Source: Triplophysa rosa (taxonomy: Eukaryota; Chordata; Actinopteri; Cypriniformes; Nemacheilidae). From it: a DNA stretch of 64,000 nt. Each line of letters opens with the position of its first letter. The first letter of the stretch is position 1. The stretch covers positions 2,523,880 through 2,587,879 of the forward strand of contig NC_079890.1 in the NCBI RefSeq assembly GCF_024868665.1, given 5' to 3'. A program made the translations under genes and the position numbers. The notes beneath the pieces were generated by a model. That model worked only from the letters and a program-made list of their open reading frames with translations. It made no database searches and was not told the DNA's origin. This document shows, piece by piece, positions 14,501-26,500 of the stretch.

Positions 14501-17500
14501 GCAGCCTACTGTAGTACTCCCGTCTTTTGAATAAAACACTTTCTTACTGTTCTCTCCTTGCGCTGGCGAAAAGCCAGAGTGCCATACAGCACGCAAATCT
14601 GGGAAAGTTTCGGCTGTGAAAATCAAGTGCGTTTAAAACAAGTCCCATCTGGGCTTTCTCGTACGTACATGCTGTCGATCGCCGATTTGCAAACCGCGGA
14701 CTGGAATGGTTACCGTACAGTGTGTGCGCGGGCACGAACATACACGGACTTCCTCCGTCTCTTCTCGCTTTCGCTAAGTGTTAACTAACTACATTTTGAT
14801 TCCGATAAAGTAAGGGCGGATATTCACTGCGAGACATAATGCAGCCCAACTGTGAAAGTGCTTTGGAAGTGTTGCGTTTTCATAGTGGTCCCTCTGGGAC
14901 ACATAAAAGTGGCTTTCTGCGAGATTTGATCTATTCTTTTCATATTCTTCCTGCTTACACGGATCCTTTTGAGCTGGTTCGGGGGGAACATAAACAAAGT
15001 TACTGTAATAAACGGTGAAACAGCTGTGATTGTGAAAGGGTGTTTAAAGAAAAATGGCTGTCTTTGACATTGGCGGTAAAACAACAATCAAAAGACGGTG
15101 ATGGGAACTTTTCTAATTGGTTGCACATAGTGGTTTTCACAAAGAGTCACAATCTAGTGAGATGCTTACTTAGACATTTTTTTCAATTTGTTTTGGCTAT
15201 ATTTCACAACTCCTTCCTGGTGGAACATTCTTCCTAACTCAGTCCGGTCAACCACATCTCTCACAACATTCAAAAAATGACTTAAAACACATCTCTTCTG
15301 TGAATACTTGACAGACAAATGAAAAAAAAAAAACACTAACCCTCTCTCTTTCTCTCAACAGGTATTGGTCTAGCTTTTGCTGAAACTATAGCACCTCTTG
15401 TATTATTGCTCCTGTATGACATATCGCTTATTGCTCCCTGAACTCTCTGTAAGTCGCTTGGGATAAAAGCGTCTGCTAAATGACTAAATGTAAATGTAAT
15501 ATTCTATAGTGGCACTGCACGTGTCCTTTCTGGTGAATGCAATCCCATAATGTATTGTGACTAACTCCGTGAAAAATTTGATCCAAGACGCAAGACGACG
15601 CAAAAGCAATGTTGACACTGACACAAAAATTCAATAACCCTGCTTGAGGTATTTTACGTAAAGTCAAACATGAAAAAAGTATCAAAGATATCACGAATGT
15701 TACAATATAAAGCCCCGAGTGCATAGGTGAAGAACGACAGCAGTCTTTTATGTAATATATGTCAACTTAGTCAGTGACAGTTTAATATTGCTGTCTTCAA
15801 CATATTGCGAAGCCTCCGAGAAACGTGCGCACGACAAGAACCAAACACGCTTTTAATAGGACACGTCGTTTTCCATTTAAAATGCTCCAATGCAATAGTG
15901 GTGGATTACACATCAGAAACAGGCAAACATTTTAGAAAACGATTTCACAAAAATTATAGAAAAAAATANNNNNNNNNNNNNNNNNNNNNNNNNNNNNNNN
16001 NNNNNNNNNNNNNNNNNNNNNNNNNNNNNNNNNNNNNNNNNNNNNNNNNNNNNNNNNNNNNNNNNNNNNNNNNNNNNNNNNNNNNNNNNNNNNNNNNNNN
16101 NNNNNNNNNNNNNNNNNNNNNNNNNNNNNNNNNNNNNNNNNNNNNNNNNNNNNNNNNNNNNNNNNNNNNNNNNNNNNNNNNNNNNNNNNNNNNNNNNNNN
16201 NNNNNNNNNNNNNNNNNNNNNNNNNNNNNNNNNNNNNNNNNNNNNNNNNNNNNNNNNNNNNNNNNNNNNNNNNNNNNNNNNNNNNNNNNNNNNNNNNNNN
16301 NNNNNNNNNNNNNNNNNNNNNNNNNNNNNNNNNNNNNNNNNNNNNNNNNNNNNNNNNNNNNNNNNNNNNNNNNNNNNNNNNNNNNNNNNNNNNNNNNNNN
16401 NNNNNNNNNNNNNNNNNNNNNNNNNNNNNNNNNNNNNNNNNNNNNNNNNNNNNNNNNNNNNNNNNNNNNNNNNNNNNNNNNNNNNNNNNNNNNNNNNNNN
16501 NNNNNNNNNNNNNNNNNNNNNNNNNNNNNNNNNNNNNNNNNNNNNNNNNNNNNNNNNNNNNNNNNNNNNNNNNNNNNNNNNNNNNNNNNNNNNNNNNNNN
16601 NNNNNNNNNNNNNNNNNNNNNNNNNNNNNNNNNNNNNNNNNNNNNNNNNNNNNNNNNNNNNNNNNNNNNNNNNNTACATCTGCAAGACATCTTAAATACA
16701 TAGTTTGCTCATCTGCAATACGTCTCGGAGACGTCTGAACGTCTGTAATACGTCTGCTAAAGATCTGGAGATCTGCTGCTTAAAAACATCTGCTAAACAT
16801 CTTAGAAAGAGCTGTTGTACACCCATTCTAAATCATAAACATCTTACAGACATCTTCTAGATGTCTATATGACGTCTGACAGCAGACATCTCCCAGACGT
16901 ATTGCAGATGAGCAAACGATGTATTGTAGATGTCTTGCAGATGTAAATGCAGACGTCAAATAGACGTAAACCAGATATATGTGTGCTATCAGGGTAGTGG
17001 CTCACCGGAAGTCTAAACACAAACAGCTCAAAGATGGCAGCGCCCACATTAAATAAGGTGGATACTGTAGCGCAGCTATTGTGTAGATAGATCGGCTGTG
17101 CAAAACATTACGAATACGAAGCAGTTTACCGCCAACTCTGTGCACTCATTAGCACAGTTACGTTACAGGGAGTGACGGGTGACATGACAGACAGCTAGTT
17201 GTCCAGTACGGTTCCTTTTACACAGCAGGGCTTCTCGGTATGTCATGATCCTGTCCTTCTTGTGAGGAGTTTTCTAGTTCTGTGGACATGGTCATGACAG
17301 TACCATGTCTTTTGTGCTTGTTGTGTTCTGTGTGGAAACACGTGGCCTTTGTTGTGACTTTGCGCCACGTGTTCTCCTGTCGCATGCCTTGGCCCCGTCC
17401 CCTTGTTTCCCCGTTAGCTTCCCATTAGTGTTTCATTCCCTTAAAGGGATAGTTCACCCCAAAATGAAAATTCTGTCATCATTTACTCACCCTCATGTTA

Positions 17501-20500
17501 TTTCAAACCCATACGACATTTTTCATACAGAACACAAAAGATGATATTTTGAAGAACGCTTGCAACCAAAAAACAATGGCCTCCATTGACGTCCATTGTA
17601 TGAACACAGAACCAGACGATGTATTCATTTTCATGTAAAATGCTGATTCCACCTCCCAGTTATACTCACAAAAACATCCCAGAGAGTTAAAGGATTTAAA
17701 TGCTTCGCAAATCATTTCAACCAATTGACCTGGCTTAAAAGGACGTTCTGTTCACGAATTGCGGGTATCACTAAGGCACGCAAATAAATCTACAACTGAG
17801 TCAAAGTAAGGTTACTGCGTTCCAGATGCACCGGAGGAACCCTGTTTATGCAGATTCCCATCCAAAGCCGTGTGTGAATCATTCAAATATCTTTCAAAGG
17901 CCCGTTTCATCCCAGCTTGCGATGGAGAACCAAGTTCATGGCTGTTTTCCCCATAATCTCCCCTCTAGTCTCACCATTGTTTCTGAAATCCACGCCTGTG
18001 CATGATGAACGACTCTGTTGAAATGATCTCCAGCTCGAGCGCAAGGAGCTTAATAGAGGAACTTTTAATAAAACAGATCGGCTCAAGGGTGCTCTCCAGA
18101 CACTGATAGACGCCATCCTTTTGTTTTCTACGTCAGGCGCTGGGCAAAACACGGCACGGAAATCATGATGCATGTCTTTCTTTTATCTTACGCCATATTT
18201 TATACCATTAAAAGAACAAAGAAGAATGGTGAAGATGATGATAATGGCTCAGAAATCGTTTCAATGCTCGCAACAATTACAGCATCATATCTATACAATC
18301 CGGCACTTTTTTGCAGCACGAGCGCCTGAGCCTGTAAACACATCAGTTTTACGCTTCGCCGAGTTTTCACCGGCCTTTCTTTTACACATACGTTATATCT
18401 GAATACAGTGTTTCCCCTACCATTACCGTAGGGGAGCGCCCCTCCAACGGCACCTCCCGCCCACCTTGAAGGTCCGCAGAGACCGCAGCCCCCCCCCAAA
18501 GCCGTAAACCTAGGGGAAACACTGGAATATATGTAATTACACAGAGACAGGTGTGCGACGTGTTCATAATGGATTAGTCTGTGAAATAACAGCTGGCAGA
18601 AATCTGTTCAGATTTCAGGTTTCAGCTCTGGATTTACATTTCCGATGTATAAATACAACAAGCATCACCTTTACTGCTAACAAGCTGCGAATCGCGCGTA
18701 GGTGCCTGGACGCAGATTTGCATTTTAAATGGTGAAAAATATAGAACATTGTGTGAGGCAGCACGTCTAAGGTTTGTCACTTAGTCTTCAGTAAACAGAT
18801 GTAATTAAATAACCCATGCACTATACAGGCTTTACCCAGTAGTCATATATTTTTTAAAAGTTATTCTCTTTAGAATACTCGATTCTGATTGGCTAATCTC
18901 AGAATTCTGCCAAATGTTTTGTTTAATATGCAATAAACTGGATTTTTGGCTATTGTCCCAGGAGGCTGGTTTCTTACACATCAGTGCTACCCTTACAGAA
19001 AGATCGTATTCATTTTATATGCTTTTCCCATGTGGATAACATATTTCAAGGATTTCACACAGGTTCACATGAAAATGTTCCAAAACCACAAGTTTCGAAT
19101 GTGAAATTCATGCGGCTTTCCTTTAAGAGTGGTTTCATGGTTGTTGTATATAGCATAATAGATAAAGTAACTCTATAATAATAATGAAATAATAAGTAAT
19201 AATAAATCAAATATAATAATAATAATATTTATTTGTTATTTAAGTAATACATTTAATAAATTTAAATGGCTAATACATTAATACAAATAAATAAATAATA
19301 TTTAAATAAAAGTTTAATTTGTGAAATTCGTGTGGCTTTTCTTTAAGAGTGGTCGCATGGCTGTTGTTCATAGCATAGTAGATAGAGTAACTCTATAATA
19401 ATAATAAAATAATAAGTAATAATAAATAAAATATATTATTATTAATAATAATAATTATGACTATGATTATTATTTATTATGTGTTATTCAAAAAATACAT
19501 TTAATACATTTAAATTGGTACATATACATTAATATAAATAAAGACAATTTATTTTACTTTGTAACAAAATGAACTATGGTTTTACTAAAAAAAACAGACA
19601 AAAACATGGTTATTAGAGTTAAGCCACAGTAATCACAAATTAGCCATGGTTTTGTAACAATAACCATAGTTCAACCATGGTATTTGTAGTAAAACTATGA
19701 TTATGCTAATGATAATCAATACTTCAAAAACATGATTACTACAGTTTCCCTAAAATAAAACACTGGGTGATTTTCATAAGGAATAAAATCAGCTTTGAAA
19801 TACTGTTTGTACAGTCACAAAGCGAATAAATATATCCATTATCTGCACAAATAAATATATAAACACACATATTTCCAGTGAGGTCTGTATCAGACACTAC
19901 ATCAATACCTGAGGGTTAAGAACAAGAAATGAGTAAAATCTGTATTGACTAGTTTGCCCGCCATTAAAGCACAGTTATTGAATCTTGGGATCAATTCTTC
20001 GACTTGTTCTTGAAAAGGCATTCAAAAGTGGCAAAAGGCCAGTAATGTGTCTCCCAGTAAACAACCCAATTAAACTGTCTCCGCTACTATATACAGCAGT
20101 CAACAGAAACACGAATGACAATGTAAAACCTTCGGCCGACCCTTCACCTCATAATAACCCTCCAAACATCAGCTTTTTCAAATACATCACTTATGACTAG
20201 AAACTGTGCGGCTAGCCAGAAAAGAGATTTTCACCACACGAACAATGCGTAGTCCAAAGTCCCGCTGGCATATCGCCGTAGTTCAAGCACGTACGGTTTT
20301 ACATTCCTAGCCTAACCGCGTCCAAGTACGCATTTAACGCCGCGTATCAACAGGCTTCAGATTAACCGTGCGACGCATCAACCTCACGGTCCATGACCAA
20401 AACCGACAAGAATATACTGTATATAGGCACAGCTAAAGCGTTTGTGAAGTGTATCTACATTTTGCACATCTCCACCGTCCATTCACTCCTGAGCCGCAGC

Positions 20501-23500
20501 CAAAATGAAAATGAGCATAATTATGTCCCATGAGCCAGAGAGCATTAGATAGAGCAGCAGAAGAGGCGCAGACGCCAGTATCTTCCCGGTGCCCGGCCGC
20601 CAATGTCAAGCGTCATGCCAAAGGCTGCGGCTACGAAGCGTTTGCAGAATCGGCACTAGATGGCTTCCTTAGCAGTTATCATTATCTGCACATATTACAA
20701 CACAATTTAGTATTCGATTTAAACAAAGGATAGATATTGTTAATAATAGCCAATGGGGAGCCAGTGGTGGGTCGCAACAAAGTCAAAGTACGTTGTATGC
20801 CAACATCTTTATGTTGGACAAATTGTGTATCTTTAACAATGCACATTTTCATATTAATAGGATTCAATCCAGTTCTAAATTAGCCACTTGATAAAAGGAT
20901 AATGAACTGTTGTCACATTGAATTAATGTTGTATTAACTAGTTGTCATGTTTAATCATGTTTTAATCAAGTTTTTTCTAAATGAATTTATGTTTTTTAAC
21001 ATTACAAATCACAAATAAGATTTGACAATCATAGTATCACAATTTTCTATGGCAAAAATCAGACTAAAATCGTATTTTTCAGGTTCAAGAACACAGAAAT
21101 TGTCTCATTCATTTTATTGTCTCATTCATCTCAAATATCTCATTCATTTCTCATCAAGTGGTATTCTTGCCTTATACCGTCTCTGGTGTGGTTTAACATT
21201 AGGCCAACAAATGAGGCGTATCATATTTGTGTTGTATCTAATGGTAAGATATCTTCCAAAATTGTATAAAATGTTTAATAGTTAAATAACAGGTTACTCT
21301 TTCACAGAGTAACATCTCACCTGATTTTCCTAAATAGACAGAAATGACACGGCTGTTGACAAACAGTAGGATTTTAGAGCTATACAAATTAAAGCCGATA
21401 GCATAGTCCAATGCAATAGTGGTGGATTATACGATCAGAAACAGGCAAACATTTTAGAAAACGATTTCACAAAAATTATAGAAAAAAATAAAGATGACAT
21501 TTCGATGACTACAATAATGTAACCAAATTATCCTAATTCGAGAACATTTCATTTCTATGCAATTAATTTGATTACTTTGACAACATTTTAAATCGATTGA
21601 CAGCCATTAATTCTGACATTTTAAAACTGCAATCTGTAACTTTTGCCTCTCTGCTGCCATCTCTGTTTGAAGCGTAAAGTTGCAAGTTACTTCACGTTTT
21701 CCTATTCATGTGGCACTTCCCACGACTGACATTTCCTGCCAAATCATACTCAACAAATGACATTATAAATCATTATTACAAACTTACTATTGCACATCAG
21801 GGAAAGGTAGGGAGACAGTTTTGAACACTAATGTTTTATCTATACCTCCTCAATAACCAAACCCAAAATTGCATGAATTTCAGCTTTAAGAAGGAAGGCT
21901 TGGAGGGAGGAGAGAGATAAAGGAGGGCTCAAGAGACAGAAAGAGTCAGAGAGACAGAAGCTGTAAATCCACAGGTATATGTCTGTTGCCATCACAAGAT
22001 ACCTGAATTACACATACAACCGTTACTCAGAGTTATTGAGTAAATGAGTTTTAAAGGTCTGCTTTGCATAATTTGTCCCTTAAAGCCCAACATTCTGAGT
22101 GTATAGTCTGGGTGTGTGGGGGGGGGTTGTAATGAGCATTGCTATATTGCACTGAATTACAACTGAATTACATTACTAATATTGCTTCATGTTTCACCAT
22201 AGATCCCCATCAAGAAAACAGGGCCTTAAGCAAGCAGATCTAAAGGTTTTCCCAAGGACCCTACAGCCTGAGGTTGCACCCAAGCTCCATCCGAGTACAA
22301 ATCTGTGCACTATAGGTTTCATTATAATAATATGTCAAGCATTTCCACATGAAGTGTTAAATGAAATGAGTGCACACGTAAAAGCCTTATGGAATCAAAT
22401 CTATATGCAATAGTAGTTCTAAAAAAATGAGAAATGAGTTTGAGTTTATGTCAAGATCTTCAATCTTCTCTTCTCAAACTCGAATTGAGACTTTTCTCAG
22501 GAGAAATATTTGAGATGGAGGATTATACAGATTAAGCAATGATTCTTAGGCAGATCTCATAAAACACAATCTTACTATAACCTCTATTCAGCAATACTTC
22601 ATATTCTGAAATGCAGTTTTCATTATGTAACACCCCAAACTTTCACTTGCCCCTCCTGACCACCGCATTAAAAATAAAACAAATTCCTAAAGGCATCACA
22701 GTCGATACCGCGATGTCGAATCCGTGGTGTAAACATCACGAAGCAGGTATAAAGCCTGACAACCATCTTTCTGCTGTTATCTTTTCTTGTGCTCTCGACA
22801 CGTCTTGTCTTGTTGAGCAATGCGTGTCATCTCCCCTGATGAGTATTCTAGCAGCCTACTGTAGTACTCCCGTCTTTTGAATAAAACACTTTCTTACTGT
22901 TCTCTCCTTGCGCTGGCGAAAAGCCAGAGTGCCATACAGCACGCAAATCTGGGAAAGTTTCGGCTGTGAAAATCAAGTGCGTTTAAAACAAGTCCCATCT
23001 GGGCTTTCTCGTACGTACATGCTGTCGATCGCCGATTTGCAAACCGCGGACTGGAATGGTTACCGTACTGTGTGTGCGCGGGCACGAACATACACGGACT
23101 TCCTCCGTCTCTTCTCGCTTTCGCTAAGTGTTAACTAACTACATTTTGATTCCGATAAAGTAAGGGCGGATATTCACTGCGAGACATAATGCAGCCCAAC
23201 TGTGAAAGTGCTTTGGAAGTGTTGCGTTTTCATAGTGGTCCCTCTGGGACACATAAAAGTGGCTTTCTGCGAGATTTGATCTATTCTTTTCATATTCTTC
23301 CTGCTTACACGGATCCTTTTGAGCTGGTTCGGGGGGAACATAAACAAAGTTACTGTAATAAACGGTGAAACAGCTGTGATTGTGAAAGGGTGTTTAAAGA
23401 AAAATGGCTGTCTTTGACATTGGCGGTAAAACAACAATCAAAAGACGGTGATGGGAACTTTTCTAATTGGTTGCACATAGTGGTTTTCACAAAGAGTCAC

Positions 23501-26500
23501 AATCTAGTGAGATGCTTACTTAGACATTTTTTTCAATTTGTTTTGGCTATATTTCACAACTCCTTCCTGGTGGAACATTCTTCCTAACTCAGTCCGGTCA
23601 ACCACATCTCTCACAACATTCAAAAAATGACTTAAAACACATCTCTTCTGTGAATACTTGACAGACAAATGAAAAAAAAAAACACTAACCCCCTCTCTTT
23701 CTCTCAACAGGTATTGGTCTAGCTTTTGCTGAAACTATAGCACCTCTTGTATTATTGCTCCTGTATGACATATCGCTTATTGCTCCCTGAACTCTCTGTA
23801 AGTCGCTTGGGATAAAAGCGTCTGCTAAATGACTAAATGTAAATGTAATATTCTATAGTGGCACTGCACGTGTCCTTTCTGGTGAATGCAATCCCATAAT
23901 GTATTGTGACTACCTCCGTGAAAAATTTGATCCAAGACGCAAGACGACGCAAAAGCAATGTTGACACTGACACAAAAATTCAATAACCCTGCTTGAGGTA
24001 TTTTACGTAAAGTCAAACATGAAAAAAGTATCAAAGATATCACGAATGTTACAATATAAAGCCCCGAGTGCATAGGTGAAGAACGACAGCAGTCTTTTAT
24101 GTAATATATGTCAACTTAGTCAGTGACAGTTTAATATTGCTGTCTTCAACATATTGCGAAGCCTCCGAGAAACGTGCGCACGACAAGAACCAAACACGCT
24201 TTTAATAGGACACGTCGTTTTCCATTTAAAATGCTCCAATGCAATAGTGGTGGATTACACATCAGAAACAGGCAAACATTTTAGAAAACGATTTCACAAA
24301 AATTATAGAAAAAAATAAAGAAGATGACATTTCGATGACTACAATAATGTAACCAAATTATTCTAATTCGAGAACATTTCATTTCTATGCAATTAATTTG
24401 ATTACTTTGACAACGTTTTAAATCGATTGACAGCAGTATTTTTATGTAATATATGTCAACTTAGTCAGTGACAGTTTAATATTCCTGTCTTCAACATATT
24501 GCGAAGCTCCGAGAAACGTGCGCACGACAAGAACCAAACACGCTTTTAATAGGACACGTCGTTTTCCATTTAAAACGCTCCTGCGACTTTCATTTCCAAT
24601 CTCCGCACCTACTCGGCTCATATTCTGGGTGAAAAAAAGGAAAGCATATTGTCTGACAGATTCATTTGATGATATTATTTGAGGTGCTGTCTATTCAAAC
24701 AGGTTACGCAGCAGGTAGTCAGCATCCCGTTCGTGACGCCAACTGTAAAATACAGTCCTGTAGACCACATCCACAATTTCACAACCTATTAAGTTAAGAA
24801 AAACGGCCATTACTAGCACACTGCCCACAAATTAGTCTTTTAATGAGAAAATATTAATTAAAGCAATCTTAAAATACTTGTTGGAAAGGAATTTGTGACA
24901 TGCAGGGATTTAAGTGACCTAGAAAAACAGGATCAAAGGAATTTTGTTCATGGATTGAAAGTGTTCAATATTTCATGGGGGAATAAAGCTGGAAAGTAGA
25001 AGCTCACGGTGGTAGGCGAAACCTGTGCGCTGTCGAGAAGAGCAACGGCAGACTGTAGTCGAACTGTTGCTTCTGCGAATCAACGTAAAGCTTTGATTTG
25101 TTTCCATCATGTACACTTGAAAGACGCATGAGAGTAAAATCATATGTGATGTGTTTGCTTCCCCGCTTTCTCCGTCTGCTCCATGAGATGATTAATTCAT
25201 GATGTGATCTTTTTAATGAGCTATTTTGCTCATTTAATTCGAACCGTCACATTGCTCTCTGCCTTGTCTTACGCTGTTTTTGAGACGTGCGACAAATCAG
25301 GCTACAAAAGTTAAAACAGAAGTTACTAACATCATAATGATCTAAAAATCATGTACAACTTGTTTACAATCATGACTGTGAGAGAAAATATAAGCACAAT
25401 TATATATTCAGATTTATTTATGACAGACATCCTTGTTGAATATATAACAAGTTAAATACAGAGAGAGGACATTGAGTCAACAATATTGTAAGAAAGAGAG
25501 AAGACATGTACATCAAATGAAATGCCACATGTTGTTAAAAACATTATAGCGATCATCTTGTTGCACCAATTTTGCCATGCGTTGAGTGATCTCTAGATCA
25601 TTTTTTTCTTTGGCATTCTCAATATCCATATCATATCTAGAACATAATCATGCGTTATCATGCATCATGGCTGAAACTTCTTGAGATAAAGTTCAGAATG
25701 CTGTGTAATGATGATAAAAACAGTGCTCATTTTGACCTGGAAACCTGACAGAGGCTGACATGGGCGCAATTCCAACAACAGAAGCAGCGGGGTAAATCAA
25801 CTCCTCATTACATTATCTTGTAGGGTGCATCTGCTGATCATAATGGAAGACGACTTTAAAAAGAGCTGACAGTAGGGTCTGATACTTCTAAAACCAATCC
25901 TTACTGTCTCTTTCTAAAGAAAATAAATAAGGTTTACACCTTCTTCCAAAATTTGTCTCATCACATGTTGAGAAACCGTGTTGACAGACCACACCAAGAA
26001 GAAGGATCTGTGAAACCTAAAAAATGATAACAGTGGCAGTTCTTATTAATGTAATGTGTCTGCCGTTTCACTTTAGATTCTTTTTTATTTCCATTACTCT
26101 CTCATTAGATTCTCATCCTGTAATGATTTTTAGTTTAAATCAGCGGGAAATCATTTCAGTCAATAAATACAGTATGAATAACGTTTAAATAAAACTTAGC
26201 ATTTGAATTAAGGTAACAGGAATTTAAGAGGACGTGCATAACATTGCACTCTTTAAAAAAGGTGCTACAAAAGGTTCTTCACAGTGTTGCCATAGAACCA
26301 TTTTTGGTTCCCCAAAGGTCTTTTTAGAACCATTTCATACTTTTGTATAATCCAAACCACCTTTTCCACAACAAAGAACCTTTTGTGAAGGAGCAAAAGT
26401 TCTTCATTTTTTTTTATGCAAGTGGCAGACACTTTATCCAAAGCGACTTACATTGCATTGTATTATACATTTCTTTCTGCAAGCCCCTGGGATCGAACCC

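Larger units (their letters stand above)
8672..15968. repeat. Segmental duplication copy A (within ntrk3 intron 1)
   Basis: This segment is repeated at 16,995 onward with a constant offset of 8,323, which becomes 8,350 after a 26-base insertion in copy B near 20,455. Comparison by eye finds about 20 single-base differences over 7.3 kb (for example 9,233, 10,111, 12,487, 14,720) plus homopolymer-length changes. It contains no gene, only diverged repeats: a partial TTAA foldback, a hAT-like MITE, a 220-bp tandem duplication and a LINE 3' fragment. The copy runs directly into the assembly gap. Confidence 0.95.
16995..24317. repeat. Segmental duplication copy B (within ntrk3 intron 1)
   Basis: This is the second copy of 8,672-15,968 and starts at the same TAGTGGCTCACCGG word. 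It carries a 26-base insertion near 20,455 and about 20 substitutions relative to copy A. Both copies are in the same orientation. Beyond the point where copy A meets the gap, copy B continues into unique and internally duplicated sequence. Confidence 0.95.

Noticed and set aside
15805..16701. Frames of 240-296 residues around 16 kb
   Set aside because: They consist almost wholly of N from the assembly gap.
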